Shown: positions 25,137 through 35,300 of the stretch, piece by piece | Layout: each line of letters opens with the position of its first letter | How positions within the stretch are numbered: position 1 is the first letter of the stretch | Assembly (NCBI RefSeq): GCF_030389965.1 | Contig: NZ_CP128400.1 | Location: 186,001-250,000, forward strand | Reading direction: 5' to 3' | DNA: 64,000 nucleotides | Source of the DNA: Candidatus Chlorohelix allophototropha | GTDB lineage: Bacteria > Chloroflexota > Chloroflexia > Chloroheliales > Chloroheliaceae | The notes under the pieces: model-generated | What the model saw: the letters and a program-made list of their open reading frames with translations, nothing else | What the model was told of the DNA's origin: nothing | Databases searched by the model: none | Translations under genes and position numbers: made by a program

Positions 25137-27264
25137 CCAGCTTACTAGTTCAAAGATTACACCTCAGCACTTCAATCGGCAGGCTTTGATCTATGTCCGC
25201 CAGTCTACCCTGGCCCAAGTCCGTCAAAATACCGGTAGTACTTCTCGCCAATATGATCTTAAGCAACGTGCCCTTAAGTTAGGCTGGCAGCCTGAGTGTA
25301 TCATAATTATTGATGATGACCTGGGGCGCTCCGGTACCTCGGCACTTAATCGGGATGGTTTTCAATGGTTGGTTGCCCAGGTGGGATTAGGTTTGGCTGG
25401 AGCAGTATTGTGTCTGGAAGCCTCTCGTTTAGCTCGCTCTTGTAGTGATTGGTATCGTTTACTCGAGATTTGTGCTTTGACCGATACGCTGGTTATTGAC
25501 GAAGAAGGTGTTTATGATCCTGGTCAGTACAATGACCGTCTGCTTCTAGGTTTTAAGGGTACTATGAGCGAAGCAGAATTACATTGGATCCGTCAGAGAA
25601 TGGACGGTGGTAAACTGGCTAAAGCCCAGAAAGGTGAACTTCAACAGCCTTTGCCAGTTGGTCTTGTTTATGATCCGCTTGGCCGAATTGTGCTAGATCC
25701 GGATGAGCAAATAGCTGGCGCAGTCAGGCTTGTTTTCAATTTGTTTGACCAATACGGTTCGGCCCTGGCGGTAGTCAGGCATTTCAATCAACAAGGCTTA
25801 AAATTTCCCACCCGCCCCCGGCTGGGGTCAAGAGAGAGCCAGCACCAGCAATTTCTATCGCAATCTCAGGCCACTCCGCGTTGGGAACCTTTGAAGCATG
25901 GCAGAGTTAGAAGTATTTTACACAACCCATTTTATGCGGGAGCTTATGTTTATGGCCGGTTGCGTCAAATTAAAACTGTTGAAACTCAAAAGTTAGATAG
26001 CCCTACTAAAACTCGTCTGGTTAGACTTAAACCATCGGAATGGCCAATTGTCTTTTTAGAACATCACCCTGGTTACATTACCTGGCTGCAATTTCTTAAA
26101 AATGAGCAGCAATTAGATCAGAATCGTACTTACCGCTTTGAGGAGCGTGCCGGAGCCATCCGAAAAGGGGCAGCCTTACTACAAGGCTTATTACGCTGTG
26201 GTAAGTGTGGAAGAAGGATGCGGGTAAATTATCTGGGTAATATACAGGGTCCACTCTATGTTTGTAATGAAGAGCGGATCAGATTTGGTGGGAATATGTG
26301 CCAAACTATTCGTGGAGATGGTATAGATGAAGCAGTAGCAAGGTGCTTTTTAGCTGCTCTGCAACTGGCTCAATTAGAGATTTCGCTAGCTGCTATTGCC
26401 CAACTTGAAACACAAGCCCAACAATTCGAGCAGCAGTGGAAATTAAGTCTGGAACGAGCAGAATATGAGGCAAATTTAGCGCAACGCAGGTTTATGGCAG
26501 TAGAACCAGAAAACCGCTTAGTAGCCCGTAGTCTGGAAAAAGACTGGAATGAAAAGTTAGCTAGGCTGGAAAAATTACAGCAGGAATACCTTGCTAAAGC
26601 GAAACTTCAAGCGGAAGTTACATCCTTAAGTGGAGAAGAGCGTGAAAAGATATTGGCTTTAGCCCAAAATGTTCCAGCTGTTTGGTATGCAGCCACCACT
26701 ACGCAAGCGGAACGCAAACAGCTCTTGCGGTTTCTAATTAAGTCAGTTACCCTACTAAAAAGAGAAGAGGAAGGCACAGTAGATCTGGATATTTGCTGGC
26801 AAACCGAGGCTCATACGGTCCTTAAAGTTAAGGCCCCAGTATTATCTTGCAATAAATACCGGACTGACATCAATCTATTGGACAAAGTCCGCCAACTAGC
26901 AGTTGATCATACCGATGGGCAAATTCTGCAAATATTGAACGAACAAGGTTGGAAGAACTCCCATGGTCAGCCTCTCAGCGTCGCACGGGTCAGGGGAATA
27001 CGTCGAGATTTTGGAATTTTCTTAGGCTCACCTGAACGACCGGGGAAACTAGGAATAAGCCAACGCAGTGATGGACGTTATACAGTAGAAGCAGTTGCGA
27101 AAATATTACAGGTAGATCCAAGTACAGTAAATGATTGGTGTGTAGCGGGGCGATTGGACAATGTTCAATTACGAAAAGGTGGAACCCGGTGGATCAAATT
27201 AAGTTCAGAAGAAATAGCCGAGTTAGGTCGGTCAATATTACGTCATAAACATAAAAGGAATTGA
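25126..27264 (+). CDS. Large serine recombinase
   Basis: About 712 residues from the ATG at 25126, which has GAGGAGGT upstream. N-terminal resolvase domain with the catalytic Ser in ALIYVRQSTLAQV and the DDDLGRSG and SRLARSCSDW arginine regions. Then a recombinase domain (LPVGLVYDPLGRIVLDPDEQ ... ILHNPFYAGAYVYGR), a zinc ribbon (LLRCGKCGRRMRVNY ... C ... C near residues 355-400), a long coiled coil (about 430-510), and a C-terminal MerR-like helix-turn-helix (YTVEAVAKILQVDPSTVNDW). The extra C-terminal HTH makes it longer than typical phage integrases. The frame is intact. It sits between inverted IS3 arms and probably drives its own mobility or site-specific inversion. Confidence 0.88.
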   Translation: MLLSQLTSSKITPQHFNRQALIYVRQSTLAQVRQNTGSTSRQYDLKQRALKLGWQPECIIIIDDDLGRSGTSALNRDGFQWLVAQVGLGLAGAVLCLEASRLARSCSDWYRLLEICALTDTLVIDEEGVYDPGQYNDRLLLGFKGTMSEAELHWIRQRMDGGKLAKAQKGELQQPLPVGLVYDPLGRIVLDPDEQIAGAVRLVFNLFDQYGSALAVVRHFNQQGLKFPTRPRLGSRESQHQQFLSQSQATPRWEPLKHGRVRSILHNPFYAGAYVYGRLRQIKTVETQKLDSPTKTRLVRLKPSEWPIVFLEHHPGYITWLQFLKNEQQLDQNRTYRFEERAGAIRKGAALLQGLLRCGKCGRRMRVNYLGNIQGPLYVCNEERIRFGGNMCQTIRGDGIDEAVARCFLAALQLAQLEISLAAIAQLETQAQQFEQQWKLSLERAEYEANLAQRRFMAVEPENRLVARSLEKDWNEKLARLEKLQQEYLAKAKLQAEVTSLSGEEREKILALAQNVPAVWYAATTTQAERKQLLRFLIKSVTLLKREEEGTVDLDICWQTEAHTVLKVKAPVLSCNKYRTDINLLDKVRQLAVDHTDGQILQILNEQGWKNSHGQPLSVARVRGIRRDFGIFLGSPERPGKLGISQRSDGRYTVEAVAKILQVDPSTVNDWCVAGRLDNVQLRKGGTRWIKLSSEEIAELGRSILRHKHKRN

Positions 27265-27311
27265 ACTTAACCCTAGAATGTGCGAGAAGGGGGTATTGTG
27301 AACATTATGAG

Positions 27312-27731
27312 GCAGCCCTGGTAGATATATATTCGAGAAAAGTGGTGGGTTGGTCGATGGGCGCCAACCGGGATGAAGCGTTGGTGGAAAGAGCTTTGGT
27401 TATGGCATTGGAGCGACGTAAACTGGGAAAGGGTCTTTTACATCATACCGATCGAGGTAGCCAATACACCAGTAGGGGTTACCGAGGATTGCTGGAGCAG
27501 TACGGGATCGAAACCAGTATGAGCCGAAAGGGTGATTGTTGGGACAATGCTCTCATAGAAAGCTTCTTTGGGACATTGAAAGTGGAATGTACAGATCGTT
27601 ATAATTTTAAGACTATGACAGAGGTTAGAACAGTTATTTTCGAATATATGGAAGTATTTTACAATCGGCAGCGGCTACATTCGGCGTTGGGTTTTATGAC
27701 ACCTACAGAATTTGAACTATTGCCTGTCTGA
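27312..27731 (+). pseudogene. IS3-family OrfB transposase, 3' fragment (right arm)
   Basis: Same 3' portion of OrfB as in the left arm, with HHTDRGSQYTS and DCWDNALIESFFGTLKVE, ending at 27731. An open frame from 27261 runs into it through the junction, but the residues before AALVDIYSRK are not IS3-like. The first catalytic Asp region is incomplete. It is not expected to be functional. Confidence 0.85.
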
Positions 27732-27766
27732 CTATTCCCACACTCCACTAAACCGGGGCAAGCTCA
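27312..27766 (+). repeat. Right 455-bp inverted arm (IS3-family 3' end)
   Basis: Near-identical inverted copy of 24228-24682, differing visibly at one codon (Leu versus Pro in the RRKxGKGLL stretch) and one base of the terminal repeat. It begins 47 bp after the recombinase stop codon. Confidence 0.85.
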
Positions 27767-28052
27767 CTTCTAATCAGTAATCTTAGCTGTAGCAAACAAA
27801 GTGCCCCTCTGATTATAGTAAGGAACCGAACAATAATGTGCCTGTATTAGCATTTACCTCGAGAGGTGTCAAGAAAGGAACTCCAAGATAAAAGGCAAGG
27901 GATTCGCCAGTTTTTTCAAAGCCTGATAAAATAAACTTATATTTGCCCGATCAAGTTGATTCCCCATTCTTTTAGGCTACAAATTTTCTTAGCATAATAA
28001 TTCCTCTTTGCCGGTAACTACCCGAATTGCGAAAATAAGGAGCAATTGAAAA

Positions 28053-29255
28053 ATGAGCAATGTGGCTAAAATCGGAACACCCCTCAGTGAATTGGGTGAT
28101 AATGAAGCGGTTATCGTTAGTTCAGTGAGAACTCCAGTTGGTCGTGCCAGTAAAGGATCATTAAAAGATATGCGCGCCGATGACCTTGCAGCAATTGCAA
28201 TAAATGGCGCGGTTGAACGTGTACTCGGATTGAACAAAGCCGATATTGAAGATGTGATTTTGGGATGCGCTATGCCTGAAGGCGAACAGGGTTTGAATGT
28301 AGCCCGTTGCGCCGCGATTCTAGCCGGTTTGCCGGATGTAGTACCGGGTGTAACGGTGAATCGCTTTTGTGCCAGCGGCTTGCAAGCAATTACCTTTGCC
28401 GCTCAACAAATTATGCTTGGCATCGGCGATGTGTATGTGGCAGGTGGCGTAGAATGTACCAGCCGTGTACCGATGGGTGGTATGAACCCCAGCTTTAACC
28501 GCAAACTGATCGGTAAAACGCCACCCTTCCCCAATGTCTATATCCCCATGGGTATGACTGCCGAAAACGTGGCGCGTCGTTTTGAAGTGTCCCGTCAGAT
28601 ACAGGATGAATTTGCGCTAGCCAGCCATATGAAAGCAGCGCGGGCGCAAAAAGAAGGCTATTTTGATGCCGAAATTATACCTGTTACTATTCCTAATGGT
28701 TCGGTAGTTACAAAAGATGATGGACCGCGGGCAGATACCACCTTACAAAAGCTGGCTGAATTAAAGCCCGTCTTTATCGAGGGCGGTTCGGTTACAGCCG
28801 GGAATAGCAGCCCTTTGAACGATGGCGCGGCTGCTACGGTCTTAATGAGTATGCGTAAGGCGCGAGAGCTTGGCTTGCAACCGTTAGCAAGAATAGTAAG
28901 TTTTGCCGTATCGGGACTAGAGCCGGAAATTATGGGAATCGGCCCGGTCTCGGCTGTTACAAAACTGCTCAGCCGTGTAGGGTTAAAAATAGAAGATATT
29001 GATATAGTAGAACTAAACGAGGCATTTGCGGTTCAGGCATACGAAGTTTGCCGCCAGTTGAAGATTGATATAGATTTGCAACTCAACCCCAAAGGTGGGG
29101 CGATTGCGCTTGGGCATCCTTTGGGTTGCAGCGGGGCGCGCATCATGGCTACCCTAGTAAATGATTTGCACCAGTTTGACAAGCATATCGGAATCGAAAC
29201 GATGTGCGTTGGTGGCGGGCAAGGCTACGCTACGCTGGTGGAAAGACTGAACTAA
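28053..29255 (+). CDS. fadA: Acetyl-CoA acyltransferase (thiolase)
   Basis: A 400-residue thiolase. Catalytic Cys106 in NRFCASGLQAI, His355 in LGHPLGCSGAR and Cys385 in MCVGGGQGYA are all present, as is the NEAFA motif (VELNEAFAVQAYE). It cleaves 3-ketoacyl-CoA to acetyl-CoA, or condenses in reverse. AAGGAG precedes the ATG. The next gene, 22 bp downstream, encodes the multifunctional dehydrogenase/hydratase, so the pair forms a beta-oxidation operon, as in the Bacillus fadNAE arrangement though in a different order. No acyl-CoA dehydrogenase is present in the window. Confidence 0.92.
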   Translation: MSNVAKIGTPLSELGDNEAVIVSSVRTPVGRASKGSLKDMRADDLAAIAINGAVERVLGLNKADIEDVILGCAMPEGEQGLNVARCAAILAGLPDVVPGVTVNRFCASGLQAITFAAQQIMLGIGDVYVAGGVECTSRVPMGGMNPSFNRKLIGKTPPFPNVYIPMGMTAENVARRFEVSRQIQDEFALASHMKAARAQKEGYFDAEIIPVTIPNGSVVTKDDGPRADTTLQKLAELKPVFIEGGSVTAGNSSPLNDGAAATVLMSMRKARELGLQPLARIVSFAVSGLEPEIMGIGPVSAVTKLLSRVGLKIEDIDIVELNEAFAVQAYEVCRQLKIDIDLQLNPKGGAIALGHPLGCSGARIMATLVNDLHQFDKHIGIETMCVGGGQGYATLVERLN

Positions 29256-29277
29256 CAACTATATCAAGGAGATTAAA

Positions 29278-31704
29278 ATGCCTGAAATAAAGAAAGTGGC
29301 AGTGCTAGGGTCAGGCGTGATGGGCAGCGGAATTGCCGCGCACCTTGCAAACGCCGGTATCCCATCCCTGATGCTGGATATTGTGCCGGATAAATTAACC
29401 CCCGAAGAAGAGAAGCGTGGGTTAAGCCTCAACTCCCCCGCCGTTAGAAATAGGTTTGCCACTCAGGGTTTGCAAACCGCACTAAAAGCAAACCCCGCTG
29501 CCTTTTTTGTATCCAAAGGGGCAGAGTTGGTCACTATCGGCAATTTTGAGGATGATTGGTCAAAACTTGCCGAGTGCGATTGGATAATCGAAGTTGTGGT
29601 TGAACGACTTGATATAAAAAAGCAAGTCTTTAAAAGAGTGGCAGAGATCGCTCACCCTGCTGCCATTATCAGTTCCAATACCAGTGGTATTTCTATCCAA
29701 GCGATGGCAGAGGGCTTGCCCGAAGAATTTCAGAAGCGCTTCATGGTGACACACTTTTTCAATCCGGTGCGCTACATGAAGTTGCTCGAAATAGTGCCGC
29801 ATCCCAATTCCGACCCTTCGCTGATTGAGTTTATGCGCCGATTTGGCGAAGATACGCTCGGTAAGGGCGTAATTATCTGCAAGGATACTCCCAACTTTAT
29901 CGGCAATCGCATTGGTATCTACGGCATGATGTCCACCTTAAAGCGCATGTCGGAAAATAGCCTGCGGGTAGAAGAAGTGGATGCAATATTGGGACGCGCC
30001 AGCGGACGACCTAAAAGCGCGGCTTTTCGTACCAGCGATCTGGTAGGACTCGATACCAGTTTGCATGTAGCCCGTAACGTTTATGACAATGCCCCTGACG
30101 ACCCGGAGCGCGATTTATTTCTGACACCGGATTGGGTTCAGCAGATGGCAGACAAACGTTGGTTGGGCGATAAAACCGGGCAGGGCTTTTACAAGAAGGT
30201 GAAGGATGCAAAGGGCAAATCTACGATTCTGTCGTTGAACCCTCAGACTTTCGAATATGAAGCACAGGTAGAAACTCCCCTCGCTGATACCAAACTAGAA
30301 GAGGCAGCACGGCGCAGTGATGCCCGCAAACGTCTTGAGACGCTTGCCTATTTGGATGATCGCGCCGGTAAGTTCGGATGGACGGTACTGGCAGACACGC
30401 TGCTTTATACTGCTAAAATCGCGCCGCAGATTGCCGATGACATCCAAGCGATTGATCAGGCGATGAAGTGGGGCTATAACTGGGATTTGGGGATTTTCGA
30501 GTCGTGGGATGCAATCGGGCCGCTCAAGAGCGTGCAAAAAATGAGAGCAGAAGGGCGCGAAATCCCTCAGTGGTTGGTCGAATTTATCAATCGCGGGCAA
30601 GATTATTTCTATATTGAGCAAAACGGACGCAAGCGCATGTGGGATTTCAACGAAGGACGTTACGTGGCTATACCGGAACGTACTGACCTGATAAGCCTTG
30701 CGAGTCTGAAGAAGGATAAAGCAAATATTCTGCGCTCAAATGATAGCGCCAGCCTTATTGACCTCGGTGATGGTGTTTTGTGCCTTGAATTCACCAGCAA
30801 GATGAATACCATTGACCCTGAAATGGTTCAACTGGGTATGTGGTCGCTTAATAAGCTCAATACCGATGACAAGTGGAAAGGTATGGTCATCGGCAACGAG
30901 GGCAGCGATTTCTGCGCCGGGGCTAACCTTTTTCTAGCGGTAATGGCGGCTAATAGCGGCGAATTTGGGCAGATTGAGCAAATGGTTAAAGCTACGCAGG
31001 ATTGGTGCATGGCTATCAAGTATTCGCAAAAACCGATAGTAGTTGCGCCTTTTGGCAGAACGCTAGGCGGCGGTTGCGAAATCACGATGGCAGGCACACG
31101 AATACGGGCTTATGCCGAAACCTACATCGGTCAAGTTGAGGTTGGTCCGGGTTTGATTCCCGGTGCGGGCGGTAATAAGGAATTGCTCATTCGCAATATC
31201 GAGCGCATGCGCGGAATGACTGGTCCCTTCCCGCCGGTTCAAAAAACCTTTGAGGCAATCTCTTATGCCAAAGTCAGTACCAGTGCAGAAGAGGCGCGTT
31301 CCATTGGTTTCCTACGCAAAACCGACCGAATTACTCTGAACAAGGCTCGCTTGATTTCAGACGCTAAAGCAGATGTACTGGAACTGGCAAATCAGGAGGG
31401 CGGTTACAAGCCCCCCCAACCGTTTAGTTTCAAGCTACCCGGCGAGGGCGGCTATTTGGCGGGTGAGCAACTGATTGAGGGTTTGGAAATGACCAAAGCT
31501 ATCAGTAAGCACGATGGTGTTATAGCCCGCAAGTTGTTGTTTGTGCTTACCGGAGGGACAGAGGCAAGCCCGGTACGAGAAGTAAGCGAACAGTATCTGC
31601 TCGATTTAGAGCGGGAAGCTTTCGTAGAACTCTGCAAATTGCCAAAAACGCAGGAACGTATGCAATATATCCTTATGCACGGGGGTAAAGCGCTACGCAA
31701 TTGA
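29278..31704 (+). CDS. fadN: 3-hydroxyacyl-CoA dehydrogenase / enoyl-CoA hydratase (FadN type)
   Basis: An 808-residue bifunctional enzyme. N-terminal NAD-binding motif VLGSGVMGSGIAAHLANAG (residues 8-26), then the dehydrogenase core with SSNTSGI and THFFNPVRYMKLLEIV. The crotonase-type hydratase domain is C-terminal (about residues 500-700): GNEGSDFCAGANL and FGRTLGGGCEITMAGTRI. This order (dehydrogenase first) is that of Bacillus FadN/YusL rather than E. coli FadB, which is reversed. Length agrees with FadN (about 790). In the hydratase, GGGCEITMA retains the Glu-containing active-site turn. It would perform two consecutive steps of fatty-acid beta-oxidation with the thiolase upstream. Confidence 0.92.
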   Translation: MPEIKKVAVLGSGVMGSGIAAHLANAGIPSLMLDIVPDKLTPEEEKRGLSLNSPAVRNRFATQGLQTALKANPAAFFVSKGAELVTIGNFEDDWSKLAECDWIIEVVVERLDIKKQVFKRVAEIAHPAAIISSNTSGISIQAMAEGLPEEFQKRFMVTHFFNPVRYMKLLEIVPHPNSDPSLIEFMRRFGEDTLGKGVIICKDTPNFIGNRIGIYGMMSTLKRMSENSLRVEEVDAILGRASGRPKSAAFRTSDLVGLDTSLHVARNVYDNAPDDPERDLFLTPDWVQQMADKRWLGDKTGQGFYKKVKDAKGKSTILSLNPQTFEYEAQVETPLADTKLEEAARRSDARKRLETLAYLDDRAGKFGWTVLADTLLYTAKIAPQIADDIQAIDQAMKWGYNWDLGIFESWDAIGPLKSVQKMRAEGREIPQWLVEFINRGQDYFYIEQNGRKRMWDFNEGRYVAIPERTDLISLASLKKDKANILRSNDSASLIDLGDGVLCLEFTSKMNTIDPEMVQLGMWSLNKLNTDDKWKGMVIGNEGSDFCAGANLFLAVMAANSGEFGQIEQMVKATQDWCMAIKYSQKPIVVAPFGRTLGGGCEITMAGTRIRAYAETYIGQVEVGPGLIPGAGGNKELLIRNIERMRGMTGPFPPVQKTFEAISYAKVSTSAEEARSIGFLRKTDRITLNKARLISDAKADVLELANQEGGYKPPQPFSFKLPGEGGYLAGEQLIEGLEMTKAISKHDGVIARKLLFVLTGGTEASPVREVSEQYLLDLEREAFVELCKLPKTQERMQYILMHGGKALRN

Positions 31705-31738
31705 GCGATAGTTATAAAATGATAAGTTAACAACCATT

Positions 31739-31761
31739 CCCGTCCTTCGTGGCGGGATTTT
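31739..31761 (+). terminator. Weak intrinsic terminator after fadN
   Basis: Stem CCCGTC / GGCGGG (one G-U pair) with loop CTTCGT, followed by ATTTTAT. It lies 35 bp after the fadN stop. The T tract is short. Confidence 0.5.
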
Positions 31762-32333
31762 ATATAGTTAATTTTGGAAATTAGCTTCATTTTGGGTTTT
31801 ACTGAACAGCCACCTTTCAGTAAAATAATTCCCAAGCTTGCTGAAACTCATTTTAGTCAACTATAAATATATTTCCTAAATAATGGGATAAGTCACATCG
31901 GCGCGATTGGGGCAATCGTTTCAAATTCTGTCCATTCCTAACCAAAGTGGTTGGGCTTTCCATAGCCCTCAGTTCGAGTCTAGCAAGACTAAAGCGTTTG
32001 TTAAAAGTATCTAATTGTTACCTAAAGCAAATTCGCTAAAATAGAGAGGGTTTTTATACATTTATTAGGTTATTACTAGTGATTTGGTTTCTTTTTAAGA
32101 GTATAATTTTTATATAAAGGTTTATCTTTTTATATAACTTGTCTTGGTATTATATTCAAATTTCGAGGTGAGGTAGGCTTCTCTGATATAATTTGAACTC
32201 AAAGATAGATTTTTGCCAGATTGCTCACGGATAATTTTGTTACAAGTAAATTGGTTTACTATGCTGGCTTTTTCTCACAGGTGTGATTTTATTCAGAAGC
32301 CTTTTTTGTCTTTATATCTTGAAGGTGAAGACC
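31762..32333. other. AT-rich intergenic region
   Basis: No convincing gene on either strand between the fadN terminator and the giant histidine kinase. A GTTCGAGTC string near 31970 resembles a tRNA T-loop but has no cloverleaf around it. Several TATAAT-like strings occur between 32040 and 32160. The promoter of the kinase is presumably here but cannot be fixed. Confidence 0.6.
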
Positions 32334-35300
32334 ATGCACCAATCAAAGATTGTAGAATCTGAGAAAAATAACATTCTTATTATCGCTGATTCCCTATCCG
32401 CTGCTGAAACCCTAGTTGCACTACTGCGGGATTCTGCAAAAATTGACTTCGAGTATCGCCATAGCAAAACTGCCGGAGAGCTTGAAATAGCCCTGACTGA
32501 GCGCAAGTGGGCTGTAATCTTGTGCGATTTTGTGCTAACCTCGCTAAGCGCCAGCACCGTAATTAAATTGATCAAGCGCTCCCACCCCACCACCCCAATT
32601 ATCCTTGTTTCAGATAGGGCAACGGTGCATGACGCGGTAGATATGATGCGTTTAGGCGCATTCGGGTTCGTTGAAAAATCAGATTACACTCGTCTGATAG
32701 GATTTGTCAGGCAGGCGCTCGAAAACAGGCAATTAATAAAAGAATCGTACTACGAGAGCATTGTCGAATCCCAGACAGAGCTTATCTGTCGTTATGATGC
32801 CAATTTTCGGCTGACCTTTGTTAATCGTGCCTACAGCGAATGGTATGCGCAGCCTAGCGAAGCTCTATTGGGTAGTAATATTCTGGATAAGATTCCAGCA
32901 GAATATCGAGAGCGGGCAATTGCCCATGTCAAAACCTTAACATTTGATAGTCCCGTTGCAAAACTCGCTTATCAAGATAGTATGCCCGGTCAAAATCCTC
33001 GCTGGATTGAATGGACAAACCGGGCTATATTCGATAAAAGTGGTCGCTTTATCGAATGTCAAAGTGTTGGGCGCGATATCACCGCACACAAAATAATCGA
33101 GGAAACGCTTAGAATAAAAGAGAGCGCCCTAGACTCGTCAATAACCCCATATGCAATATCCGATCTTGAAGGTCGCCTAACCTACGTAAACCCTGCCTTT
33201 CTGAAACTATGGAAATTTACCACCGAACAGGAAGTGATTGGGCAAGTGGTGTTAAGTTTTTGGGAGTCTCCCATTGAAGCGCAGAAAATTGTAGAGGCGC
33301 TTGGTGAGCGAGGCTATTTCTTCGGCGAGTTGGTTGCGCGTTTGAATGACGGTACTAACGCCGATATTGAGTTAGTGGCGAGCCTTGTCACCGATACGAG
33401 CGGAAAGCCCGTCTGTATGATGGCTTCATTTATGGATATTACGCAGCGCAAACAGTCTGAACAAGCACTGCGTATCTCAGAGGAGAAATTTTCAAAAATT
33501 TTCTCCGCCAGTCCGGATTCCATCGTCATAACTTCCATCGAGGATGGACTTTATGTGGATGCAAATGAAAGTTTTTTGCGAACTATGGGATACAGCCGCG
33601 AGGAGGTTATTGGGTATTCGGCGCTTGAGCTTAACATCTGGGTAACCCCAGAGGATCGCAATCAGGTGGGGCAAGAGTTGCTGAAACATGGGTTTATACA
33701 CAATATGGAAGCGCAATATCGCTCCAAATCCGGTGAAAATCTAATTGGGCTTTTATCAGCAGAAGTTATCGAGCTGAGTGGAAAACGCTGCTTATTATCG
33801 TTAGTGAGGGATATTACCGAACGAAAAAAGATTGAAGAAAAGCTACGCTACAGTGAAGCACAACAGAAAGCGTTACTTTCCGCAACCCCTGATTTATTAT
33901 TTCGTATAACGCCTGCCGGAATATTTGTAGATTTTCATGGTCACAAAACCGATTTGCTAGTTCCACCGGAAGCTTTTATCGGCAAACATATTCAGGACAT
34001 TTTACCCTCATGGGTTGCGAATCGTGCGCTGGAGGCAATTAAGCAGGTTGACACCACAAGACAACCGATAACTTTCGAATATGAGATGCTCTTTCAAGCA
34101 GATATACATTTCTTTGAAGCGCGTTTTGTACCGCTGGATAATACAGATGAAGTTCTGACGATTATTCGCGATATAACCGCTCGCAAAAAAGCAGAGGAAG
34201 CCTTACGAGGCAGCGAAGAAAAGTATCGCAGCCTGATTGAAAGCTCAGATGCTGCAATTTCGATGGTTGATGCCACCGGGCACTATTTGTATTTGAATAG
34301 AATCGCTGCCGTTCCTTTTGGCGTAGCGCCTGAGCAACTGATAGGCAAAACCGTGCATGAATTATTCCCGCCCTCACAAGCTAACGATATAATTGCTGAT
34401 ATAAATCGTGTTATAACCCTCGAAAAAGGCATAGTCCTTGAACCTGAAGTGACCCTTGCCGGGAAACCAGCTTGGTTTCGTACCAGTATGCAACCGATAC
34501 GGGATAGCACGGGAAAGCCTTATGCCGCGCTGATTTACGCCAGCGAAATTACCGACAAAAAATTGGCTGAAATTGCGTTGAAGGCGAATGAAGAAAAATA
34601 TCGTAGTTTGATCGAAAGTTCTGAAGCTACAATCGCCATGTTTGATGAAAAGGGCAAGCTACTTTATGCGAATGAAATCGCAGCACGCCAATTGCATTTC
34701 ACAGCGGAAACAATAGTCGGCAAGTATATGCAAGAACTTTTCCTTCCCGCTGTGGCAAACTATCAGTTGGCATCCATTCAAGAAGTTATAAAGACCGGCA
34801 AGGGAAAGGTAAATGAAGCCCGGGGAATAGTAGCCGGTGAAGAACACTGGCACCGTACCAATATTCAGCCTGTACGGGATGCTTTCGGTAATATTACGGC
34901 AGGACTTATCAATTCCATCGACATTACCGAGCAAAAAAAAGCCGAAGAAACCCTACGTACTAGCGAAAAACGCTACCGCCAGATGTTCGAGCTTAACGGT
35001 TTGCCAAAGCTGATTGTTGACCCTCAAACCGGAAGAATTATGGATGCCAATCCGGCAGCAGAGAAATTCTATGGCTATGATTTAGCCACTCTCAAAAACC
35101 TCCATATCTTCGATCTAAGTCTTGCACCATCCGAAATAATCAAAGACACTATGTGGCATGCAGCAGTTTCCCAGATATTATCATTTATATCGGTGCATCG
35201 TGGCGCAAATGGTATTCTTCGCGATGTAGAAGTGTACTCGGGACCACTCGAAATCGAGGGTAAACAGTTTCTTTATTCTACAATAATAGACATTACCGAA

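Larger units (their letters stand above)
24228..27766. mobile_element. Composite structure: serine recombinase between inverted IS3-family arms
   Basis: Two 455-bp arms (24228-24682 and 27312-27766) are inverted copies of the 3' part of an IS3-family element, including the end of orfB and the outer terminal repeat. I count two differences between them. Between the arms lies 2629 bp with a small ORF and a large serine recombinase. The outermost bases are TGAGCTTGCCCC and its complement. No target duplication is evident outside. This is not a normal insertion into one IS3 copy, because both arms carry the same (3') half. Confidence 0.65.

Noticed and set aside
31960-31995. tRNA-like string GTTCGAGTC
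   Set aside because: No matching acceptor, D or anticodon stems could be drawn around it; chance resemblance.
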